A stretch of 6,557 nt of DNA from Elusimicrobiales bacterium (GTDB lineage: Bacteria; Elusimicrobiota; Elusimicrobia; Elusimicrobiales; Elusimicrobiaceae), in NCBI GenBank assembly GCA_030540535.1, contig JAUNWB010000076.1, forward strand, positions 1-6,557, read 5' to 3'. A program made the translations under genes and the position numbers. How positions within the stretch are numbered: position 1 is the first letter of the stretch; each line of letters starts with the position of its first letter. A model generated the notes under the pieces. It was not told the origin of the DNA, made no database searches, and was given only the letters and a program-made list of their open reading frames with translations. This document shows, piece after piece, positions 1-6,557 of this stretch.

Positions 1-1209
<1,209 letters not shown>

Positions 1210-1218
1210 AATAAATGA

Positions 1219-1224
1219 CTCCTT
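1219..1224 (-). promoter_or_regulatory. rho ribosome binding site overlapping the coaE stop
   Basis: On the minus strand the sequence reads TAAGGAG followed by nine bases and the rho ATG. AAGGAG is a full Shine-Dalgarno match, and its first two bases are the last two of the coaE TAA stop (1223-1225). Ribosomes ending coaE therefore stop on the rho initiation site, which favours coupled translation. The site also decides the rho start. Confidence 0.85.
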
Positions 1225-1813
1225 ACTTAAATCCGTAAATATATCCCAGCGCCTGACAAAGACGCTGCACTTTTAACGCTAAATCTTCTTTCGGGCCCCC
1301 GTTGAAAAACAGCACGTCGGCGCGGCGGGCTTTTTCGCTGTCCGGCATTTGGGCGGCCAGGCGGCGTTCGTATTCTTCCCGGCTGATGCCGCGCGAAGCA
1401 AGGCGCGCGTCCAGCGTTTGCGGATCCCCCACCACCAGCACGTTCATGTCGGTTAATTTATCCCAGCCGGCTTCAAACAAAAGCGGCACTTCAAAGACGA
1501 CAAACGGTTTCTGCGATGCGTGAATACGCTTGACCGCCAGGTCGTGTACCAGGGGATGTAAAAAATCTTCCAGTTTTTTACGGGCCGCCTCATCGGTAAA
1601 CACGCGCGCGGCCACTTGGGCCGCGTCGTACGTGCCGAACCATTCGGTCAGCTGTTTTTGTACGGCGGGCGCCTGGTAGAGTTCCCGCACCAGTTCGTCG
1701 GCGGACAGCGTATCCGCCCCGTTTTGGGCAAAGTATGCAAGCGCGGTGCTTTTACCGCTGGCGATACCGCCCGTAAGGCCCATTACCAATTTGTTTTTTA
1801 CGCGTAAAGTCAT
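1223..1813 (-). CDS. coaE: Dephospho-CoA kinase
   Basis: Phosphorylates the 3'-hydroxyl of the ribose in dephospho-CoA using ATP, the last step of coenzyme A synthesis, in the cytoplasm. The 196-residue protein has the usual family length. The P-loop GGIASGKST is at residues 15-23. Next come SADELVREL (the family DAD region, with its second Asp kept), an LHPLV motif, [12 protein letters not shown] in the substrate lid region and [12 protein letters not shown], followed by ADVLFFNGG, where many relatives have a DN pair. The ATG overlaps the polA stop in an ATGA arrangement, which supports this start although the ribosome site is weak. Met11, directly before the P-loop strand, would leave too little N-terminal sequence. 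The gene is the middle member of a polA-coaE-rho operon, and its stop codon lies in the rho ribosome site. The function is secure. Confidence 0.95.
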   Translation of the reverse strand: MTLRVKNKLVMGLTGGIASGKSTALAYFAQNGADTLSADELVRELYQAPAVQKQLTEWFGTYDAAQVAARVFTDEAARKKLEDFLHPLVHDLAVKRIHASQKPFVVFEVPLLFEAGWDKLTDMNVLVVGDPQTLDARLASRGISREEYERRLAAQMPDSEKARRADVLFFNGGPKEDLALKVQRLCQALGYIYGFK

Positions 1814-4389
1814 AAGGGTAATTTTTCCAGGTCGTACCAGTTTGGTCCGGCTTTGGCGGCCGCCAACAGCGGCACGCGCAGGCGCACGGCGTTTTGCATT
1901 AACTCTTTAATGCGTGCGGCCGTTTCGCCCAGGATTTGTTGCGGAAGTTCAAAAATCAGTTCGTCATGCACCTGCATGGTCATTTGAACGGGAGTGCCCC
2001 GGTAAGCGGAAAAAACGTCTATCATCGCTTTCTTAATAATATCAGCCGAGCCGCCCTGCACAATCGTGTTGATGGCCGCGCGCTGCGCGAAAGAAGTCAT
2101 GGCGCTTACGCCCATATTAAATTCGGGCAGATAACGCACATGGCCCAGCATGGTTTTTACGTAACCGTTTTGGCGGGCAAGCGCAACGTTGGCGTCTATC
2201 CATTCGCGCACAACGCGGAAGTTGCTAAAATAATTGTCGATATATTCTTTGGCCTCGCGCATGGAAATACCCAGCGCCTGGGAAAGCCCCATGGGGCCCT
2301 GTCCATAAATAATACCAAAATTAATTGCTTTTGCACTAGAGCGCATTTCGTCCGTTACCATAAGCGGCATGACGTTAAAAATCTGCGAAGCGGTCTGCGT
2401 GTGGATATCCCCCCCGTCCAAAAACGCCTGGATAAGCGCGGGGTCCTGGCTTTCGTGCGCCAGTACGCGCAGGTCGATTTGCGAATAGTCCACGCTCAGC
2501 ATTACGTTTCCGGGCGCGGCGCAAAACGCTTTACGCAGCCAGCGGCCTTTTTCGGTGCGGACGGGAATGTTTTGCAGGTTGGGGCTGGAACTGGACAGAC
2601 GGCCGGTAACGGTGCCCGTTTGGTCTAAATACGAATGAACTTTATCGTTCTCGTCCGCCAAGAGCAGCAGATTATCCACGTAGGCGGATTTTAATTTGGC
2701 GTTGGCGCGGTAGTCCAGAATTTCGCGCGCGATGGGATAGGTCTGCGCGATTTGTTCCAGCACTTCTTCGTCAGTGGAATAGCCCGTTTTCGTTTTTTTG
2801 ACGGGCGGAATTTGCATTTGTTCAAACAGAAGCGTGCCCAGCTGTTTGGTGGAGTTGATGTTGACGGGATAGCCGGCACGGGCGTCCACGTCTTTTTGCA
2901 GCCGTTCGATTTCGCGCTCCAAAAGCGTTTTGAAACTTTCAAGCCACCCCGGGTCCACGCGAAGCCCCGCGAACTCCATGTCAGAAAGCACCATCATAAG
3001 CGGCAGTTCCAATGTGCGGAATAAATCGTACTGGCCGCTTTCTTTTAATTTTTGCGTCAAAATATCCTGTAATTTCCAGCCGAAACGGTTATACGCGCGC
3101 AGGAGTTCCAGCGGTTCTTCGTCATTGACGATGGCGGAAAAATAATCGGCGCACGCACCCGAAAAACTTAAATCGCCCGACGGATTTAACAAGTAGCGCG
3201 CCAAACGCCCGTCAAAACAGTTGATAAACTGCCCGTGGACGTTAATATCCAGTTCGCGCAGCGTTAGCTTTAAATCGTAGCCGAGTTTTTCCACCGCGTC
3301 GTTTTCCACCAGTTTTTTAAGCGCGGCCCGCTCCCACGGCTGTACTTCCGCCAGCGGTGTGAGCGATAATTCGCCCTCGTTAAGGCCCAAAAGGACGTAA
3401 TCATCCTGCGCGTGCAAAAAAACGCGCGGGGCGGTTTCGGCCTTTTTTAATGAGGCCGAAAGCGTCAGTTCCGCGGCGGGCGCGTCCGCCGTTTGAATAA
3501 CGCGCGCCGGACGGGGTGCGTCATACAAATCAAGTAAATTTTTAAATTCGTACTGTGCAAACAGAGCGGCGAGTGCATCATGGTCCGGCGTTTGGACGCG
3601 GTAGTCGGCCAGGTTAAAAGGCATATCCAAATCGGAATCGAACACGACAAGCTGTTTGGAAAGCAAGGCTTCGCCTTCATGCTCGCGGATTTTTTTGGCG
3701 ACGGAAGCCTTCATGTCCGGGCTGTCGTTGTGAGCGGCGCGGATGATGTCTTCCAGGTGGCCGAATTTTTCGATTAAATCCACCGCGCTCTTTGGCCCCA
3801 CTCCCATCACGCCCGGGATATTGTCCGAAGCGTCGCCCACAATGGAAAAATAATCCGGCAGGAATGGCACGTCCACGCCGAATTTTTCTTTGGCGGCTTC
3901 CGGCCCTTTAAAACCGTCTTTTCCGCCGGCGGGCCAGATATGAATGAAATCGTTTAAAAATTGATATACGTCCTTATCGGTGGTGGCAAGCACGCTGGGC
4001 ACGTTTTCCCGCGCCGCCCGAACAGCCAAAAACGCCATTAAATCATCCGCTTCTATACCTTGTTTGGCCACCATGGCAAGCCCCAACCCGCTGACGAGCC
4101 CGCGCGCCAAATTAAGCTGGCTGACAAGCGCGTCGTCCGGCTTTTTGCGCGTCCCTTTATAGGCGGGCCACAGCGCCTTGCGCCGCGCACAGCCGCCGGG
4201 AGAGTCGAAGCACACGGCCGCGTACGCCGGGTTGTAATCGCGCAGCATTTTAATCAGCCAGCGCATAAAACCGTACAACGCGCCGACCTCCTGGCCGGAA
4301 GACGTGGTCAGCTTCGGCAGCGCGTGATAATTGCGGTGCAAAAAATTATGGGCGTCCACTAAAAAAAATTGCGGTTGAAATTTTGTCAT
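1810..4389 (-). CDS. polA: DNA polymerase I
   Basis: Repair and Okazaki-fragment polymerase with 5' nuclease activity; 859 residues from the ATG at 4389 (E. coli 928). A TTG two codons upstream (4395) is an alternative start; neither has a clear Shine-Dalgarno sequence. The 5' nuclease domain (about 1-285) keeps its acidic residues: Asp12 in FLVDAHNFL, EADD, TTDKD and GDASDN, followed by a helix-hairpin-helix (GVMGVGPKSA). The 3'-5' exonuclease-like domain (about 300-460) appears dead: no DxE at VFLHAQ (323-328), Thr376 where E. coli has Asp424, and Gly437 where it has Asp501. The polymerase domain (about 480-859) has motif A DYSQIDLR (634-641), motif B with Arg683, Lys687, Phe691 and Tyr695, and motif C VHDE with Asp809. 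Motif A has Asp639 where the family usually has the steric-gate Glu (E. coli Glu710). First gene of the polA-coaE-rho operon; its stop overlaps the coaE start. Confidence 0.97.
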   Translation of the reverse strand: MTKFQPQFFLVDAHNFLHRNYHALPKLTTSSGQEVGALYGFMRWLIKMLRDYNPAYAAVCFDSPGGCARRKALWPAYKGTRKKPDDALVSQLNLARGLVSGLGLAMVAKQGIEADDLMAFLAVRAARENVPSVLATTDKDVYQFLNDFIHIWPAGGKDGFKGPEAAKEKFGVDVPFLPDYFSIVGDASDNIPGVMGVGPKSAVDLIEKFGHLEDIIRAAHNDSPDMKASVAKKIREHEGEALLSKQLVVFDSDLDMPFNLADYRVQTPDHDALAALFAQYEFKNLLDLYDAPRPARVIQTADAPAAELTLSASLKKAETAPRVFLHAQDDYVLLGLNEGELSLTPLAEVQPWERAALKKLVENDAVEKLGYDLKLTLRELDINVHGQFINCFDGRLARYLLNPSGDLSFSGACADYFSAIVNDEEPLELLRAYNRFGWKLQDILTQKLKESGQYDLFRTLELPLMMVLSDMEFAGLRVDPGWLESFKTLLEREIERLQKDVDARAGYPVNINSTKQLGTLLFEQMQIPPVKKTKTGYSTDEEVLEQIAQTYPIAREILDYRANAKLKSAYVDNLLLLADENDKVHSYLDQTGTVTGRLSSSSPNLQNIPVRTEKGRWLRKAFCAAPGNVMLSVDYSQIDLRVLAHESQDPALIQAFLDGGDIHTQTASQIFNVMPLMVTDEMRSSAKAINFGIIYGQGPMGLSQALGISMREAKEYIDNYFSNFRVVREWIDANVALARQNGYVKTMLGHVRYLPEFNMGVSAMTSFAQRAAINTIVQGGSADIIKKAMIDVFSAYRGTPVQMTMQVHDELIFELPQQILGETAARIKELMQNAVRLRVPLLAAAKAGPNWYDLEKLPL

Positions 4390-4419
4390 GGGCAAATAAG
4401 AGAAACAACAGATAAGATT

Positions 4420-4443
4420 CCCGCCCCGGCAAACCGGGACGGG
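4420..4443 (-). terminator. GC-rich hairpin after the exported thioredoxin gene
   Basis: A 10-bp inverted repeat (4420-4429 with 4434-4443) encloses a 4-base loop. Read on the minus strand it is CCCGTCCCGG, TTTG, CCGGGGCGGG, and all ten pairs form if one U-G wobble is allowed. It begins 7 bases after the stop codon of the gene at 4451. The bases that follow (AATCTTATCTGTTGTTT) are T-rich but not a clean T run, so termination may be partial and polA could receive read-through. It lies only 30 bases before the polA ATG, so a role in the polA leader is also possible. Confidence 0.6.
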
Positions 4444-4450
4444 AGTAAGA

Positions 4451-4900
4451 TTATTTGACTTTAGAAACGGCTTCGGAAATCTTTTTTTCCAGATCGGCGC
4501 GCATGCCCGAGGAATAGCCGCTTAACGGAGCCGAATCGGACAGATGGTCGGTATCGTTGGAAAGCACCACAAACGTAGGATATCTTTCCACGCCCAGCCG
4601 TTTGTCCAGCCGGGTACCGTCCGGCGCGGGAGTATCCTCATCCACCGGGAACACATAAACGTGTACCTGAGGATCGGACGCATATTTCGCCGCCAGCGCA
4701 GGGATAAGTTGATTCTTCGACTTAGCCAAGCTGCACGGCGGACAGCCTTTAAAAGAAAACATAATTACGTATACGTCATCTTTCTTCATAGACGCATACT
4801 GCGCGCTGGTCAGCGTGGGCAAATCCTGCGACTGCGCCCGCAGCTCAAACGCGGCAAACGCCAGCAGACAAACGGCCAACGTTACGATAATTTTTCTCAT
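4451..4900 (-). CDS. Exported thioredoxin-fold protein with CPPC site
   Basis: A 149-residue thiol-disulfide protein, probably periplasmic. It opens with a signal peptide: MRK, a hydrophobic stretch from residue 4 to 18 and a likely cut after Ala22 (LRA before QSQ). There is no acceptable lipobox, so it is probably soluble. The thioredoxin fold is shown by VYVIMFSFKGCPPC with active-site Cys53 and Cys56, and by a likely cis-proline at Pro108 in RYPTFVVL. Between them, an insert around residues 85-100 (DEDTPAPDGT) is longer than in classical thioredoxin. CPPC differs from CGPC of thioredoxin and CPHC of DsbA, so whether it reduces, oxidises or isomerises partners cannot be told from sequence. 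It follows trxA after 9 bases with its own ribosome site and is surely co-transcribed. No membrane electron donor (DsbD/CcdA type) is in the window. The fold is secure; the role is open. Confidence 0.85.
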   Translation of the reverse strand: MRKIIVTLAVCLLAFAAFELRAQSQDLPTLTSAQYASMKKDDVYVIMFSFKGCPPCSLAKSKNQLIPALAAKYASDPQVHVYVFPVDEDTPAPDGTRLDKRLGVERYPTFVVLSNDTDHLSDSAPLSGYSSGMRADLEKKISEAVSKVK

Positions 4901-4905
4901 AAAAA

Positions 4906-4910
4906 CCTCT
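4906..4910 (-). promoter_or_regulatory. Ribosome binding site of the exported thioredoxin gene
   Basis: AGAGG on the minus strand lies five bases before the ATG at 4900. It begins at the last base of the trxA TAA stop (4910-4912), so stop and ribosome site touch and re-initiation after trxA is likely. Confidence 0.7.
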
Positions 4911-5230
4911 TATAATAAGGCGTTTAATTTTTCCTGCAGCGCCGCTTTAGACTGCAAACCCACCGTCTGTGCGGCGACGTTTCCGTCTTTAAAGAAAATA
5001 ATGGTGGGCACGGAAGAAATGCGGTATTTGGCGCAGGCGTCGGGGGCCTGGTCCGTATCCAGTTTGCAGATTTTGGCTTTGCCCGCATAGTCGGCGGCGA
5101 GTTCTTCCACCACCGGGGCCAGCATGCGGCACGGGCCGCACCAGGTGGCCCAAAAATCCACCATTACCACTCCCTTGCAATTTAATACTTCTTCTTCAAA
5201 ATTGGCATCCGTCAAAATTACTTCGCTCAT
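4910..5230 (-). CDS. trxA: Thioredoxin
   Basis: Cytoplasmic protein-disulfide reductase, normally recycled by thioredoxin reductase (not in this window). The 106 residues match the usual thioredoxin length and there is no signal peptide. The active site WCGPC has Cys31 and Cys34, preceded by VDFWAT with the buried Asp25. The cis-proline Pro75 is in SSVPTIIFF, and a glycine near the C-terminus (TVGLQSK) completes the fold. Three further cysteines (18, 55 and 66) lie outside the active site. The start is supported by the ribosome site AAGGGGAG just upstream. This is the first gene of a two-gene operon with the exported CPPC thioredoxin, possibly transcribed from an AT-rich promoter at about 5261-5290. 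Identification is firm. Confidence 0.96.
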   Translation of the reverse strand: MSEVILTDANFEEEVLNCKGVVMVDFWATWCGPCRMLAPVVEELAADYAGKAKICKLDTDQAPDACAKYRISSVPTIIFFKDGNVAAQTVGLQSKAALQEKLNALL

Positions 5231-5233
5231 AAA

Positions 5234-5241
5234 CTCCCCTT
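5234..5241 (-). promoter_or_regulatory. trxA ribosome binding site
   Basis: Minus-strand AAGGGGAG sits three bases before the ATG at 5230. It is a strong purine-rich Shine-Dalgarno sequence and fixes the trxA start. Confidence 0.75.
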
Positions 5242-5260
5242 ATTAATATAGGATATGATT

Positions 5261-5290
5261 AGTATACTATAAAATTACGATACCAGATAA
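5261..5290 (-). promoter_or_regulatory. Possible sigma-70-type promoter for trxA
   Basis: On the minus strand, TATACT (5261-5266, five of six matches to the -10 consensus) is preceded after 18 bases by TTATCT (5285-5290), a weak -35 with three matches. An overlapping TATAGT (5266-5271) is an alternative -10. The stretch 5241-5280 is clearly AT-rich compared with the flanking genes. It lies between the upstream terminator and trxA, where a promoter is expected. The exact boxes are a guess. Confidence 0.4.
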
Positions 5291-5303
5291 AAAGCCCCAA
5301 AGC

Positions 5304-5320
5304 AACCCCTAAAAAGGGTT
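5304..5320 (-). other. Small hairpin downstream of the main terminator
   Basis: AACCC (5304-5308) pairs with GGGTT (5316-5320) around a 7-base loop. On the minus strand it follows the larger hairpin at 5326-5353; a T run (GGGGCTTTTT) appears about ten bases further on. It may act as a back-up terminator or be incidental, as the stem is only five pairs. Confidence 0.3.
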
Positions 5321-5325
5321 ATTAA

Positions 5326-5353
5326 ACGGGGCGGCTCGTACGAACCGCCCCGT
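5326..5353 (-). terminator. Near-palindromic terminator hairpin of the Cys-rich gene
   Basis: A 28-base near-palindrome: ACGGGGCGG (5326-5334) pairs perfectly with CCGCCCCGT (5345-5353), and the centre TCGTACGA is itself a palindrome. The single mismatch becomes a U-G wobble in the minus-strand transcript. It starts 25 bases after the stop codon of the Cys-rich gene, and the following bases on the minus strand are TTAATAACCCTTTTT. Stem strength, position and T-rich tail fit an intrinsic terminator separating this gene from trxA. Confidence 0.75.
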
Positions 5354-5378
5354 ATAGTCTATCTGTCGGTGGAAGAGA

Positions 5379-6557
5379 TTACCTTTCGCCTTCGCAAGTG
5401 GTTACATAACCCCAGCTTTCGTGATAATTGCCTAAGGCGTCTCTATAATAAGCCACTACGTCCATGCGGGTAGAACACCCGCCCTCGCGGCCGCCACCGC
5501 CGCCGCCACCGCCCCCGCTGCTGGTTGCACAACGTTCGGTTACCCAGCGGCAACGCTCATCACAATAACGACCGGACCAGAAAGCAGAAGGACAATCACA
5601 TTCCACATTGGAATTGGAGCTTCCCCCGTCAGGATTGGGATTGACCAAATCAGTAGATTGATTTGATTTCATAAAGCACATATAGCCGTTACTAAAGGTA
5701 CAGTTACTGCCGTAGCGGGTAACTAAATCACCGGGATGGCCTTTTCCGGGCGCGCACTGGTCGCCCGATTTATAATCATGCTTGCCGGGTTCGCACTCCG
5801 CTTGTGCGGTACCGCACAAGTAGCCGCATTCTTCCTGGGTTTTACTGCACGGACCGCCCACTTCCATCCAGTTCCCCGTCGTATCATCACATTCATAATG
5901 AATGACCGCTTCGCCGCAGTAATTGCACTTCATAGTTTTATTCGGGTCTTCTTGCGGCTTGGTTGAAGCATCACAGCTGTAACGGCACGCCGAGCTGTCC
6001 CATCCGCTCTGCAACCATCCGCTACTGGTGCAGGTATATTTGGCAGTCATATTGCCGGAAGCTATTTTATTACCTTTATTTTCACAAGGTTTCGTCTCGC
6101 TGGGTTTCGGTTCGCAATTAGTTTCTTCCTTCTTTTCCCATTTATACTCCGTATCCGCCCCACAATGCCAATAAGTTCTGGTGCTAGCGCATTGGGTCAA
6201 AGGGCATTTGAGCGAGACAACCCCATCCCCCGTAGTGCCTCCCATCCAGGTAAACACCAATTCGCCTTCCATATGTGCATCACTGCACCCGGAAGGCACA
6301 GGCTCTTCCGGCACGCATTTTCCGTCCTGCCATACTTCTCCCGCGGCACAGCATTTTGCTTGATTCGGGTTACACTCACAACTGGTCGGGTCCACCTCAC
6401 ACGGAGTAGGAGCGGACGGTTCTGTTACCGTCCCCGCACAGCTGTCCGGCGACGGTTCATACGTAAACCCCGTACAGCTCGGATAGTTCTTGTTTAACTT
6501 CTCACAATCAGCCCCGTCACAGCAGATTCTTCCGTCCGCATACGAAGGCATCTGTAA
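5379..6557 (-). CDS. Cysteine-rich, probably secreted protein of unknown family (5' end beyond window)
   Basis: An open frame of 392 residues ending in TAA at 5379-5381, with no stop up to the window edge. The first visible ATG (6551, taken as residue 1) is preceded in frame by TTA CAG and begins no signal peptide, so the true start is probably further upstream. The protein has 37 cysteines in 390 residues, including CC pairs at 10-11 and 67-68. It is rich in Gly, Ser, Thr, Pro and Asn and has no membrane segment in the visible part. Visible modules are CCAAGEVWQDGKC (67-79), three C-x-W-x-C units between 127 and 235, an EGF-like tail ECDCPSAFWSGRYC (317-330), a nine-glycine linker (346-354) and a last C-to-C segment (359-386). 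Such composition fits a disulfide-stabilised surface or secreted protein, for example an adhesin stalk; this is inference. I do not recognise the family. A terminator follows, and two thioredoxin-fold genes lie downstream. Confidence 0.75.
   Translation of the reverse strand, partial: LQMPSYADGRICCDGADCEKLNKNYPSCTGFTYEPSPDSCAGTVTEPSAPTPCEVDPTSCECNPNQAKCCAAGEVWQDGKCVPEEPVPSGCSDAHMEGELVFTWMGGTTGDGVVSLKCPLTQCASTRTYWHCGADTEYKWEKKEETNCEPKPSETKPCENKGNKIASGNMTAKYTCTSSGWLQSGWDSSACRYSCDASTKPQEDPNKTMKCNYCGEAVIHYECDDTTGNWMEVGGPCSKTQEECGYLCGTAQAECEPGKHDYKSGDQCAPGKGHPGDLVTRYGSNCTFSNGYMCFMKSNQSTDLVNPNPDGGSSNSNVECDCPSAFWSGRYCDERCRWVTERCATSSGGGGGGGGGREGGCSTRMDVVAYYRDALGNYHESWGYVTTCEGER
5490..5516 (-). repeat. 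Nine-glycine codon run in the Cys-rich gene
   Basis: Nine successive glycine codons (one GGG, six GGC and two GGT) encode residues 346-354, flanked by TSS and REGGC. This imperfect GGN trinucleotide tract probably makes a flexible linker before the final disulfide segment. Any change in copy number would stay in frame. Confidence 0.8.
5847..6173 (-). repeat. Three degenerate Cys-Trp-Cys protein repeats
   Basis: Within the Cys-rich protein, three units share an aromatic residue just before a Cys, one or two Trp 5-10 residues later and a second Cys after 13-15 residues. They are TYWHC130 with W138 and C146, KYTC174 with W179/W184 and C189, and HYEC221 with W228 and C235. Each is followed by a short polar, often Cys-containing stretch before the next unit. 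The similarity was judged by eye and is weak, but the spacing argues for duplication of one small disulfide module. Confidence 0.45.

Noticed and set aside
2301..2340. AT-rich stretch inside polA as an internal promoter for coaE-rho.
   Set aside because: A TATTAT box is present on the minus strand but no acceptable -35 lies at 16-18 bases, and the codons encode the invariant motif B.
1936..2628. Open frame of 230 codons on the plus strand opposite polA.
   Set aside because: It mirrors the conserved polymerase motifs B and C on the minus strand and has no family features of its own.
4393..4395. TTG as the polA start.
   Set aside because: It adds only two residues, has no Shine-Dalgarno sequence, and an ATG follows directly.
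4862..4900. Possible lipoprotein signal at Cys11 of the exported thioredoxin.
   Set aside because: The preceding residues LAV do not fit a lipobox, and Cys11 lies in the middle of the hydrophobic stretch; cleavage after Ala22 is more natural.
4544..4915. Plus-strand open frame opposite the exported thioredoxin gene.
   Set aside because: Arg/His-rich translation typical of a shadow frame; the minus-strand gene has a signal peptide, CPPC and a ribosome site.
5490..5516. GGN repeat as a tandem DNA repeat or CRISPR-like element.
   Set aside because: It is an in-frame glycine run of 27 bases with mixed third positions, with no spacers or longer repeat unit.
6549..6551. ATG at 6551 as the true start of the Cys-rich gene.
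   Set aside because: The frame stays open upstream to the window edge, and the first residues (MPSYADGRICC) are not a signal peptide, so the gene most likely continues beyond the window.

Overview
All recognisable genes lie on the minus strand, so transcription runs from high to low coordinates. In transcription order they are: a large cysteine-rich, probably exported protein (5' end outside the window), a cytoplasmic thioredoxin (trxA), an exported thioredoxin-fold protein with a CPPC site, DNA polymerase I (polA), dephospho-CoA kinase (coaE) and transcription terminator Rho (rho, 3' end outside the window). No RNA genes, mobile elements, CRISPR arrays or phage genes were seen.

The signal peptide on the CPPC thioredoxin implies a cell with an extracytoplasmic oxidising or reducing compartment, most simply a Gram-negative-type bacterium. 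A fairly GC-rich core gene set beside a secreted Cys-rich protein full of short C-x-W-x-C modules recalls gut-associated bacteria such as Elusimicrobiota. That is only an impression from style; the window holds no decisive taxonomic marker.

There are three blocks. (1) 5379-6557 encodes the 3' part of the Cys-rich gene, followed by a strong near-palindromic hairpin (5326-5353) that looks like its terminator. (2) 4451-5230 is a two-gene thiol-redox operon with a plausible promoter upstream, a 9-nt gap between the genes and a GC-rich hairpin after the second (4420-4443). (3) 1-4389 is a tight polA-coaE-rho operon. The polA stop and coaE start overlap as ATGA, and the coaE stop codon is part of the rho Shine-Dalgarno sequence, so translation is probably coupled.

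Most of the window is ordinary housekeeping. The points that stand out are the polymerase, which appears to have lost its proofreading active site and carries Asp instead of the usual Glu at the steric-gate position, and the Cys-rich protein, which I cannot assign to a family and which sits beside two thioredoxin-fold genes. I see no clear new defence or mobile system.
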